From Bryobacterales bacterium (GTDB lineage Bacteria; Acidobacteriota; Terriglobia; Bryobacterales; Bryobacteraceae), in assembly GCA_003136575.1 (NCBI GenBank), contig PLEX01000199.1, positions 28,231 through 61,528 of the forward strand: a stretch of DNA of 33,298 nucleotides, read 5' to 3'. The notes under the pieces are model-generated. The model was not told the origin of the DNA, searched no databases, and was given only the letters and a program-made list of their open reading frames with translations. Each line of letters starts with the position of its first letter. The stretch's first letter is position 1. The position numbers and the translations under genes were made by a program. Below are positions 8,655 through 15,760 of this stretch, in pieces.

Positions 8655-9350
8655 TTAGACGATGGCCAGATCGAGGCGGGTGAGATCTTCAAGCAGGAGA
8701 TCCGGCCCGGCCGCGACGAGTTCTTCAATCGGCGCGATTCCCGTCCGCACCGCGATCGATTGCACTCCCGCATCGCGCGCCGCCTGTATGTCCGACGCGG
8801 CATCGCCGATCAGGGTAATTCTCGCATCAGAACCGATCAGGCCCTCGCGGCGGGCACGCTCGACGGCCATTTTGGCGAGGTCGCCGCGGGTTGGCGCCAT
8901 TTCTCCGAAAGCGCCGAAACGGAAGTAGTGGCCGATTCCCGCGCGCAAGAGCTTGTGCCAGCCGATCCGCGTGAGGTTTCCCGTGACGAGCGCGAGCACG
9001 ACCCCGCGCTGCGTGAGTTCTTCGAGGATGGCCGGCAGCCCAGGACACAATTTGTCGCGCAGATCGGGAACGCCCGTCTGGTAGAGATCCTGCGCCGCGT
9101 CCATCGCGGCGGGGAGCACGCGTTGCGCCTCGGCATCGGAGATTCCGGCCGCGCGGAGCATCAATGTCAGGATGACGCGATCCAGCATGCCATGGACCGG
9201 GATCCCGTCCGTAGTGGCGGCGATTCCCGTCACCTGAAGCACGGCGTTTTCAAGCGCCGCCCGGTGATGAGGCCCCGCGCCCCGCGTCAAAGTGCCGTCG
9301 ATATCGAAGAGTACAAGTGAGGAACTCAACTCCCAGAGTACGCGATCCAA
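8655..9350 (-). CDS. HAD-superfamily phosphatase (phosphoglycolate-phosphatase-like)
   Basis: This 231-residue hydrolase has the HAD motifs in order. Motif I is LFDIDGTLTRG (about 14-24, nucleophile and acid aspartates), motif II is LVTGN, the lysine region follows in the middle, and motif IV is LIGDAASDIQAARDAG. A helical cap between motif I and II fits the subclass that includes phosphoglycolate phosphatase and beta-phosphoglucomutase. The substrate cannot be assigned from sequence. The only upstream start is TTG at 9348-9350; a TTG seven codons later is also possible, and neither has a clear ribosome site. It heads the minus-strand run with the spermidine-synthase-like and Yip1-like genes and diverges from aguB across 32 bases. 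Confidence 0.85.
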   Translation of the reverse strand: MDRVLWELSSSLVLFDIDGTLTRGAGPHHRAALENAVLQVTGIAATTDGIPVHGMLDRVILTLMLRAAGISDAEAQRVLPAAMDAAQDLYQTGVPDLRDKLCPGLPAILEELTQRGVVLALVTGNLTRIGWHKLLRAGIGHYFRFGAFGEMAPTRGDLAKMAVERARREGLIGSDARITLIGDAASDIQAARDAGVQSIAVRTGIAPIEELVAAGPDLLLEDLTRLDLAIV

Positions 9351-9382
9351 CCGGCGGCATCGGCACGACTAAAATAGTGTGA

Positions 9383-10264
9383 GTGAATCCCCCGAAATTC
9401 CATATCGGACTGATCCAGAATGCGTGTGTTCTCGACACGCAGGCCAATCTCGACCACGCCTGCGAAAAAATCCGCGAAGCCGCCGCGCGCGGTGCCCAGG
9501 TCGTGTGCCTTGAGGAACTTTTCCGCTCTCAGTACTTCTGCCGCGAAGAAGACGCTCGCCTGTTCGACCTCGCCGAAACCATTCCAGGCCCATCCACGAA
9601 TCGCCTTCAGCCCCTTGCCGCCGAACTCGGCGTGGTGATCGTCGCGTCTCTGTTTGAAAAGCGAGCCACAGGTCTCTATCACAACACTGCGGTAGTGATC
9701 GACGCCGATGGCGCGCTGCTCGGTCTCTATCGCAAGATGCATATTCCGGACGATCCGCTCTTCTTCGAAAAGTTTTACTTCACCCCCGGCGATCTGGGCT
9801 TCCGCGCGTTCGATACGAAATTCGGACGGATCGCGACTCTGGTCTGCTGGGATCAGTGGTATCCCGAAGCCGCGCGCCTGGCCGCCTTGACCGGCGCCAA
9901 TGTGATCTTCTACCCGACGGCCATCGGCTGGCATCCCGCCGAAAAGGCGCAGTACGGCGAAGCGCAGCACGACGCGTGGCGGACCATGCAACGATCCCAC
10001 GCTATCGCGAACGGCATCTTTGTCGCCGCAGTCAATCGCGTAGGTTTTGAGGGGCCGTCGGACCGGGGCCTTGAATTCTGGGGCGCATCGTTCGTGAGCG
10101 ACCCGTTTGGCCGCGTCCTCGCCGAAGCCTCGCACGACAAGGAAGAGATTCTGGTGGTCGATTGCGATCCGGCGGCGATGGAAGAAGTCCGCCGCAACTG
10201 GCCATTTCTTCGCGACCGGCGCATCGACGCGTACGGCCCTATCCTGAACCGGTTTCTCGTGTGA
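9383..10264 (+). CDS. aguB: N-carbamoylputrescine amidase
   Basis: AguB hydrolyses N-carbamoylputrescine to putrescine, CO2 and ammonia. The 293-residue protein is a carbon-nitrogen hydrolase with the catalytic triad visible: glutamate in CLEELF (E45), lysine in YRKMHIPD (K118) and cysteine in LVCWDQW (C155). The segments FRSQYFCREED, DDPLFFEKFYFTPGD and NGIFVAAVNRVG are typical of the AguB branch rather than general nitrilases. The start is a GTG at 9383. Its TGA overlaps the GTG of aguA (GTGA, four bases), so the two enzymes are translationally coupled. No arginine decarboxylase lies in the window, so the source of agmatine is elsewhere or external. Confidence 0.94.
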   Translation: MNPPKFHIGLIQNACVLDTQANLDHACEKIREAAARGAQVVCLEELFRSQYFCREEDARLFDLAETIPGPSTNRLQPLAAELGVVIVASLFEKRATGLYHNTAVVIDADGALLGLYRKMHIPDDPLFFEKFYFTPGDLGFRAFDTKFGRIATLVCWDQWYPEAARLAALTGANVIFYPTAIGWHPAEKAQYGEAQHDAWRTMQRSHAIANGIFVAAVNRVGFEGPSDRGLEFWGASFVSDPFGRVLAEASHDKEEILVVDCDPAAMEEVRRNWPFLRDRRIDAYGPILNRFLV

Positions 10265-11289
10265 GCGCGACGACAGCAGACAGTCCGCGATCCCTCGGCT
10301 TCCGCATGCCGGCCGAGTGGGAGCCGCACGAAGCGACTTGGATCGCCTGGCCTCACAACGAGGAAGACTGGCCGGGGCGGTTTGAGCCGATCAAGTGGGT
10401 CTACGCCGAGATCGTGCGCAAGCTTTCCGCCGTCGAACGAGTGAAGATTCTGGTTCGCGACGAGGATCTGCGCGAGACCGCACGGCAGGCACTGGAAATG
10501 GTTGGCGCGAACATGGCCGCCATCGATTTCCGCCTGGCGCCCACCGACCGCGTCTGGACCCGCGACTTCGCGCCGCTGTTCCTGAAGAATGCGGCGGGCG
10601 AAGTGGCCGGAGCGAAGTTCAAATTCAACGGTTGGGCGAAGTACGGCAATCATCTGCTCGACGATGCCGCCGGACGCGCGCTTCCTGGCGTCCGCTGGCA
10701 ACCCGACTTTGTGCTGGAAGGCGGCAGTGTCGACGTGAACGGCGCAGGCTTGCTCCTTACCACCGAAGAATGCCTGCTCAGCCCGATTCAGGCAAGAAAT
10801 CCTACGCTGACGCGCGGGCAACTGGAAGCGCGCCTGAGCGAATATCTCGGCATCGACCGCGTTCTTTGGTTCAACAACGGCATTGCGGGCGACGACACGC
10901 ACGGGCACATCGACGACCTTGCCCGTTTTACCGGTGCGGATTCCATCGTCATCGTCTCGGAAGACGATCCGTCGGACCCGAACCATGAACCGATGCTGGA
11001 AAACTGGGATCGGGCGCGGACCATGCCGGTGCACGCGCGGAAATTGCACATGCCCGCGCCCCTCTGTTTCGATGGCGTGAGACTGCCGGCGAGCTATGCG
11101 AACTTCTATATCGCGAACCAGACCGTGCTCGTGCCGACGTTCAACGACCCAAACGACCGCGTGGCGCTGAACACCCTGGCCGAATGTTTTCCGGATCGTC
11201 GGGTCATCGGCATCAACTGCGTGGAACTCGTTTGGGGACTCGGAACGCTGCATTGCATGACGCAGCAATTGCCCGCCGGGGCGCGTTAA
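10261..11289 (+). CDS. aguA: Agmatine deiminase
   Basis: AguA (porphyromonas-type peptidyl-arginine deiminase fold) converts agmatine to N-carbamoylputrescine, which AguB then uses. The 342-residue product has the family opening FRMPAEWEPHEATWIAWPHN, the substrate loop TDRVWTRDFAP, and EGGSVDVNG. It also has the catalytic histidine region GDDTHGHIDDLARF and the C-terminal active-site cysteine in GLGTLHCMTQQ (about C332). The GTG at 10261 overlaps the aguB stop by four bases; an ATG at 10306 would still keep all conserved segments. The pathway order is reversed relative to gene order, which is common. Both genes together give a complete agmatine-to-putrescine route. Confidence 0.95.
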   Translation: MSATTADSPRSLGFRMPAEWEPHEATWIAWPHNEEDWPGRFEPIKWVYAEIVRKLSAVERVKILVRDEDLRETARQALEMVGANMAAIDFRLAPTDRVWTRDFAPLFLKNAAGEVAGAKFKFNGWAKYGNHLLDDAAGRALPGVRWQPDFVLEGGSVDVNGAGLLLTTEECLLSPIQARNPTLTRGQLEARLSEYLGIDRVLWFNNGIAGDDTHGHIDDLARFTGADSIVIVSEDDPSDPNHEPMLENWDRARTMPVHARKLHMPAPLCFDGVRLPASYANFYIANQTVLVPTFNDPNDRVALNTLAECFPDRRVIGINCVELVWGLGTLHCMTQQLPAGAR

Positions 11290-11304
11290 GCTGGTAACCG
11301 CAAT

Positions 11305-12297
11305 ATGAGACTTGTACAACTTTCCGGCCCGCTGGGACGCCGCGTCGCTGTAGTGGAAGAACCGCAGCTTCGCCTCCTCGAAGGCCCGCCCACCGTTTAC
11401 GATCTGGCGTCGGAGTGTCTGCGCGAAGGGACTTCTCTCGCCTCCGCCATCGAACGTCATAAATCCGCCGACCTGCTCGATTACGACCCGATATACCGGG
11501 GCGAATCCGACTGGCGTCTGCTGCCCTCCGCCGATTTCCCGGGCGAGCCGTCGCGATGCCTGGTGAGCGGCACCGGACTCACGCATCAGGCGAGCGCGAA
11601 GAACCGCGATGCCATGCATGCAGGCACGCAGGCGGTCACCGACAGCACGCGCATGTATCTTAGCGGCGTCGAAGGCGGCAAACCCGCGCCAGGTGAAGCG
11701 GGCATTTCACCCGAATGGTTTTACAAGGGCTCGGGGGCTGTGCTGCGCGCGCATGGCGAACCGCTCGTTGTTCCCGAATTCGCCGAAGATGGCGGCGAAG
11801 AACCGGAAGTCGCGGGAGTCTACATCGTCGACTTGAAGGGAACGCCGCGCCGCGTTGGGTTTACCGTTGGCAACGAATTCTCCGACCACGTTTTCGAGCG
11901 TAAGAATTATCTCTACCTGGCCGCTTCCAAACTGCGCACCTGCTCCATAGGTCCGGAACTGGTAATCGACGCCGATTTCAATCTGATCCCCGGCGAAGTC
12001 GCGGTGGAGCGCGATGGCAAGACTCTTTGGTCGCACGCGATCAAGACCGGCGAGGCGACGATGTGCCACAGCCTTGCCAACATCGAGCACCATCATTTCA
12101 AGTTCGATTTTCACCGCAGTCCCGGCGATCTGCACATCCATTTCTTCGGCGCGGACGCGTTCAGCTTCGGCGCAGGCGTGCAATTGCAGGATGGAGACGT
12201 GATGCAGGTTCGCTTCGACGGTTTCGGCCGCGCTCTGCGTAATCCGATGACACGCGTATCGGTATCGACGAAGGCAGTCGAAGTCAAACCGATCTGA
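11305..12297 (+). CDS. AraD1/GguC-like protein of the fumarylacetoacetate hydrolase fold
   Basis: The 330-residue protein matches the AraD1/GguC pattern. It opens with MRLVQLSGPLGRRVAVVEE and has the central SGTGLTHQASAKNRDAMHAG motif. The metal-binding FAH-like segment PEWFYKGSGAVLRAHGEPL is followed by acidic residues DGGEEPE, then GNEFSDHVFERKNYLYLAASKLRTCSIGPEL. Relatives act on 2-keto-3-deoxy sugar acids, for example in oxidative arabinose breakdown, but the exact substrate here is unknown. It begins 15 bases after aguA and may share its transcript, though function suggests it belongs with the transporter and ribokinase further right. That link is supported by a transporter 3' remnant 13 bases downstream of its stop. 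Confidence 0.8.
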   Translation: MRLVQLSGPLGRRVAVVEEPQLRLLEGPPTVYDLASECLREGTSLASAIERHKSADLLDYDPIYRGESDWRLLPSADFPGEPSRCLVSGTGLTHQASAKNRDAMHAGTQAVTDSTRMYLSGVEGGKPAPGEAGISPEWFYKGSGAVLRAHGEPLVVPEFAEDGGEEPEVAGVYIVDLKGTPRRVGFTVGNEFSDHVFERKNYLYLAASKLRTCSIGPELVIDADFNLIPGEVAVERDGKTLWSHAIKTGEATMCHSLANIEHHHFKFDFHRSPGDLHIHFFGADAFSFGAGVQLQDGDVMQVRFDGFGRALRNPMTRVSVSTKAVEVKPI

Positions 12298-12310
12298 ATC
12301 TACCGCACAA

Positions 12311-12344
12311 GGCTACTTCTGCGTCGCCATCCCGATCAGTGTCG
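12311..12344. repeat. Left direct repeat bounding the insert
   Basis: Bases from 12311 match those from 13810 over about 34 positions. Both share GGCTAC, then TGCGTCGCCATCCCGATCAG, then a diverged tail. The left copy has three extra bases (TTC) and a few substitutions. Both copies are in the same orientation and encode, on the minus strand, the last residues of a transporter. Such paired 3'-end copies are what an integrative element or an old duplication leaves behind. The divergence says it is not recent. Confidence 0.75.
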
Positions 12345-12354
12345 GCCCGCTCAG
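12313..12354 (-). pseudogene. Remnant 3' end of a sugar-transporter gene
   Basis: Read on the minus strand, this stretch encodes KLSGPTLIGMATQK followed by TAG. The intact transporter at 13812-14807 ends in YAGGLTLIGMATQ followed by TAG, so the two share LTLIGMATQ-type endings and the stop. Nothing upstream on the minus strand continues the transporter, so only the tail survives. It may be the recreated or displaced gene end left by insertion of 12345-13809, or the last trace of a second, tandem transporter gene. Confidence 0.6.
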
Positions 12355-12471
12355 TTTCCTGGCGTCTGCAACGCGGGAGTCAGGGTCTGGCAAGGCAAAC
12401 CCGCATTGACGACAGCATGGTCGGTATCGACCGGTATCAAAGACCTCCCAGCGCGGCCTCCTGCGAGTCGT

Positions 12472-12496
12472 TACAATTGAATCTGGAACGATTGTA
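12472..12496. promoter_or_regulatory. Inverted repeat before the small frameshifted gene
   Basis: Perfect arms TACAAT (12472-12477) and ATTGTA (12491-12496) are 13 bases apart. The right arm runs directly into the ribosome site TAGGAGG (12495-12501) of the gene starting at 12506. The position fits an operator or a hairpin that could hide the ribosome site. No protein binding it can be named. Confidence 0.35.
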
Positions 12497-12505
12497 GGAG
12501 GACGT

Positions 12506-12771
12506 ATGCAGCATACATTCACGTTGCACGAGGACTTGCAAGCTGACTCGTGGCTCCGCAGCGGGCCTGATTTCAAGAGCGGCCAGGTCACGGGGTATCG
12601 GGTCGGGGGATGCCCGACGGAAGCGCGGCCAGGATCGCAAACTTCAGAGCGCCCAATGGGAACGACTGGCGGATCATGCGAATCAGTGCCGACAACACTC
12701 AGACTGGTTGGGCTGGCCACTACGAGACTCTCTACGATGCGTTAGCGGCGTTACAGCAGGTTTGCCCGTAA
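12506..12771 (+). pseudogene. Small gene of unknown function, broken by one frameshift
   Basis: An ATG at 12506 follows an excellent ribosome site (TAGGAGG, four bases away). The frame reads sensibly through DFKSGQVTGYRVGG to a run of five G residues (12605-12609). After that the convincing frame is the one starting MPDGSAARIANF at 12610, which continues through NGNDWRIMRISADNT and GHYETLYDALAALQQ to TAA at 12769. One extra G in the run would join both parts into about 88 residues. I do not recognise the family; the second half looks like a compact alpha/beta domain ending in a helix. The single-base break is either real decay or a homopolymer sequencing error. It lies in the AT-richer insert just before the HEPN gene. 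Confidence 0.55.
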
Positions 12772-12867
12772 TCCCTTTGGCGCAGGGACAACTTCTCCCC
12801 CGACGCGAAGCAGTTGCGACTTCTGCGAGGCGTGACGGAATCCGCGGTCTGATGCTTCTCTAAGCCA

Positions 12868-13921
12868 ATGTTCACTGAGTTCGCGCTGGTCCGCAATTTC
12901 TTGTTCAACGGTCGAGCGACTCGACTTCGGCGAATTCCGGATTTGCCGCGTCGGACTTCGATTCGCGGAGATTAGAGAAATATTTTCGTCCGCAGACGTA
13001 AACCCGGGCGATTGGTTTTTGGAAAAAACCTACACGCAGGAACCTCCGCTGAATGACATCGAAGATGCGCTCCTGCTTCTTCCAATGTATAAGCCTGGCG
13101 AAATATCATTCGTAAGGCGGGCGACGCTGGCGCCGGGAGGCAATGTCCGAGTCCATCTGCCGTACCGGGCGATGAACGATCTCAACAGCTATTCTCACTT
13201 GGAATTCGGGACTGATCCAGACGATTGCCTCTTATGGACTGCCTTCGCGGCTCGTATTCGGGAAAGTCGGTCATGGAGTTCCGAATGGTTCGCAGCGGCG
13301 CGGCGGTTCTTCCTCTGTGGCGGCGCAAAGCAATTTAAACGGGATGATGTGGATCGGGTTTTGGACTACGCCACGGCGCTCGAGGCTACGCTCGTTCCCG
13401 AGAGGGACTACAGCGCCCGCCGAATCCGCCATCGTGCAGCCGAACTGCTCGATCCTGGAAACCCCGCCGAAAAGTCCGCGACCGTAAAATTCATAAACAA
13501 GTTCTACGACATTCGCTCAACGATAGTACACGGCAGCAGGCTTAGCGAAGAGAGCATGGACTGGCTGATTGAGAATCACGCTCAACTTGAGCTTAAGGTA
13601 CGGCGGATTCTTCTAACGGCAGTCCGGAAACTTCCACCCGGAAAGGAAGATCGTCAGCGCGTCCTGGCTGGATTGTACGACCCGACGGACGAGGATCGAG
13701 GGAACTTCGTTCTCGAGAGGTTCAATGGGATTAAAACCGCGGAAGCGAAGAAGGCGGTCGCCGCCAGGATAGCAGAATTGGTGGGCGAGTGGTCGAACGC
13801 TGCCAGTCTGGCTACTGCGTCGCCATCCCGATCAGCGTCAGACCGCCCGCATAAGCCACGAACATCGCGGCAACAAATTTTCCGGTGCCTCGCGGCGCAT
13901 CGCGGAATTCCTTCCAAATGA
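12868..13921 (+). pseudogene. Apea-like HEPN-domain protein gene, frameshifted and fused at its 3' end
   Basis: Coding starts plausibly at the ATG at 12868 (MFTEFALVRNFLFN) but that frame stops at 12973. From about 12911 the good frame is the next one (ERLDFGEF, then FAEIREIFSSADV, PGDWFLEKTY), which runs on to 13921. The frame from 13019 starts only with TTG and lacks the N-terminus, so one extra base near 12908-12912 explains the data. The middle and C-terminal parts show the HEPN pattern, with WFAAARRFFLCGGAK, then RIRHRAAELL, then FYDIRSTIVHG. In the last, R (13514-13516) and H (13529-13531) make the R-x4-H motif of HEPN ribonucleases. Family-like sequence ends near 13807, and the remaining codons are antisense to the transporter gene. 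HEPN proteins often act in toxin or phage-defence systems; that role here is inference. Confidence 0.65.
13810..13845. repeat. Right direct repeat bounding the insert (inside the transporter 3' end)
   Basis: This is the right-hand partner of the copy at 12311-12344 and overlaps the stop and last codons of the intact transporter. The HEPN reading frame runs through it on the opposite strand without a stop of its own. That suggests the HEPN gene lost its native end at this junction. Confidence 0.75.
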
Positions 13922-14807
13922 ACACGCCCCAAATGGCGGCAATCAGCGTTGCGCCCTGCCCGAGCGCGTAGGAAACCGCCGGCCCCGCCTGTCCCGACGC
14001 GATGACGTTCAGACTCAGCGCCAGCATCCAGATCAGGCCGCCAAGAAATCCCAACGAGTGCAGCCTGAAACCACCGCGCAGATAGTCGGCATAAGTCACT
14101 CCGCCTGTTCGCATAAAAATCGTATTGACCAGCAGATTGCTGCCGAGCAGCCCCGCGCCGAATAGCGGCAAAGCGGTGTATGGCGTCAGATATCCGGGCA
14201 GAATTGTTCCCGCGCCGAATCCCGGCGACATCGACTCCGACAGCACCGGATAGAAGAAGCCCATCATGCACCCCGCGATCACCGCGAAGATTACGCCTCG
14301 TATCCAGCTCCGGTTGCCCGGCTGCGGCAGTCTGCTGTAAGCTACCGCCGAAAGCAGCATGGCGCAAATCACCAGACCGACTCCTGTGAAGAGCAATCCG
14401 CCGTTGCCCTTCGGCGATTGCGCGTAACTCGCAACCGTGCCGATCACCAGCGCCAGCCCCACGCCTACCGGAAACGCGACCGACATCCCCGCGGCGTCGA
14501 TCGCCACCACCAGCAGGATGTTCGAGACATTGAATAACACGCCGCTCAGAAACGCCTGCCGCACCGGACCCGCGGCCGCCTGGGAAAGATTCGCGAATGA
14601 ACCCATGCCGGAACTTCCGGTCGTCCCAAGGGTCGCCATCATCACAATGCCCAGCGCGAATACGCCGAACGCGTAATCCCAGTAATACAACGGGAATGGC
14701 CATTTATCTTTTCCGGCCAGCTTCTGCGTGTTGGCCCACGAACCCCATCCGAGCATGGTCAGGACGCAAAAAAAGATGGCGAGTCCGGTACTGTCGACGA
14801 TAAACAT
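13812..14807 (-). CDS. GRP-family (GlcU/RbsU-type) sugar transporter
   Basis: The 331-residue protein has about ten hydrophobic helices and almost no long loops. It opens with a helix carrying MLGWGSWANTQKL and has the repeated glycine-rich packing (LLGSNLLVNTIF, GGLIWMLALSLNVIASG, AVSYALGQGATLIAAIWGVFIWKEF) of the drug/metabolite superfamily branch that carries glucose, ribose or rhamnose. The ribokinase gene ends only 13 bases upstream, so ribose or a similar pentose is a reasonable guess; the substrate is not proven. The ATG at 14805-14807 follows AGAGGAAAC on the minus strand. The 3' end carries the direct repeat bounding the insert to its left and is overlapped by the broken HEPN frame. 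Confidence 0.8.
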   Translation of the reverse strand: MFIVDSTGLAIFFCVLTMLGWGSWANTQKLAGKDKWPFPLYYWDYAFGVFALGIVMMATLGTTGSSGMGSFANLSQAAAGPVRQAFLSGVLFNVSNILLVVAIDAAGMSVAFPVGVGLALVIGTVASYAQSPKGNGGLLFTGVGLVICAMLLSAVAYSRLPQPGNRSWIRGVIFAVIAGCMMGFFYPVLSESMSPGFGAGTILPGYLTPYTALPLFGAGLLGSNLLVNTIFMRTGGVTYADYLRGGFRLHSLGFLGGLIWMLALSLNVIASGQAGPAVSYALGQGATLIAAIWGVFIWKEFRDAPRGTGKFVAAMFVAYAGGLTLIGMATQ

Positions 14808-14820
14808 GGTTTCCTCTTAT

Positions 14821-15747
14821 TCAGACCGCGAACATGCGCTTCACATCCTCGGCATCGGGCGCTGAATTCTGCGCGCCGGGACGAGTCACCGAAACCGCGG
14901 CCGCCGCGTTGGCAAAACGCATGGCGTCCCTTATGGATGCGCCTTCCGCAAGCGCCACCGCGAGCGCCCCGTTGAAGACATCGCCCGCCGCCGTCGTATC
15001 CACAGCAGTCACCTGGAACGCACCGGCCCGCACCATTCCTTCCACGCCGGAATAAAGACTGCCAACAGCCCCAAGCTTCATCGTTACCGCCTGCACCCCC
15101 AGCGCAAGCAGTCGCAGCGCAGCCCGTTCCGCGTCGTCGAAGGTCCCCATGCCCAACGCCGGATCGCCGATCAGCACCGCAGCCTCCGTCTGATTGGGGG
15201 TCAGGATACCGACGCATTCGAGCAACTTCCGGGGCAGAGCGCGGGCCGGCGCAGGATCGAGCATCGTCGCCGCTCCGACTTTTGCCGCATGAGCGAATGC
15301 GGCCTCCACCGTTTCAAGAGGCGTTTCCAGTTGCGCCAGCAGAAAATCTCCCGCCGCAATGTCGGCTAATTGCGCCAAAGCGGTGCCAGAATCGAGATCT
15401 GCGTTCGCCCCCGGCGAAATCACAATGGAATTCTCGCCGCCCGGTAACACATAAATGCACGCGCATCCCGTAGGCCGTACCGACGTTTTAATCCGGCTGG
15501 TATCTACCCCCGCACGGCCAAGACTTTCGAGCAGCGTCTGCCCGAAAGGATCCGCGCCAACCGCCGCAATCATCTTCACATCGCCGCCGAGCCTTGCCGC
15601 GGCGACAGCCTGGTTCGCTCCTTTGCCGCCGGGGAATAACGCCAAGTCCCCGCCAGCCAGGGTCTCGCCTTCGCGCGGCAACCGGTCGAGGGCAAACACA
15701 AGGTCCATGTTGGCGCTGCCAAGCACGAAGATTCTGCGCTTATGCAT
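14821..15747 (-). CDS. rbsK: Ribokinase (PfkB family)
   Basis: Ribokinase phosphorylates D-ribose at O5 using ATP. The 308-residue protein has the PfkB signature 1 GGKGANQAVAAARLGG (40-55). The early sugar-binding segment is GSANMDLVFALDRLP, and the C-terminal signature is DTTAAGDVFNGALA with catalytic base D256. The AAGD form of this last motif, rather than GAGD, is also seen in E. coli RbsK and supports ribokinase over fructokinase. GGAG lies six bases before the ATG on the minus strand. The transporter follows after 13 bases, making a two-gene uptake and phosphorylation unit; the FGE-fold gene precedes it by 13 bases. A related pentose or nucleoside substrate is possible. Confidence 0.88.
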   Translation of the reverse strand: MHKRRIFVLGSANMDLVFALDRLPREGETLAGGDLALFPGGKGANQAVAAARLGGDVKMIAAVGADPFGQTLLESLGRAGVDTSRIKTSVRPTGCACIYVLPGGENSIVISPGANADLDSGTALAQLADIAAGDFLLAQLETPLETVEAAFAHAAKVGAATMLDPAPARALPRKLLECVGILTPNQTEAAVLIGDPALGMGTFDDAERAALRLLALGVQAVTMKLGAVGSLYSGVEGMVRAGAFQVTAVDTTAAGDVFNGALAVALAEGASIRDAMRFANAAAAVSVTRPGAQNSAPDAEDVKRMFAV

Positions 15748-15760
15748 GAAGTCTCCGGAC

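Noticed and set aside
7812-9320. A 502-codon plus-strand frame opposite the spermidine-synthase-like and HAD genes
   Set aside because: Both minus-strand genes have clear domains. The plus frame spans two unrelated genes and their gap.
12506-12745. A 79-codon protein read straight through from the good ATG at 12506
   Set aside because: After the G run the translation loses protein character, while the neighbouring frame gains it. A frameshifted gene explains the sequence better.
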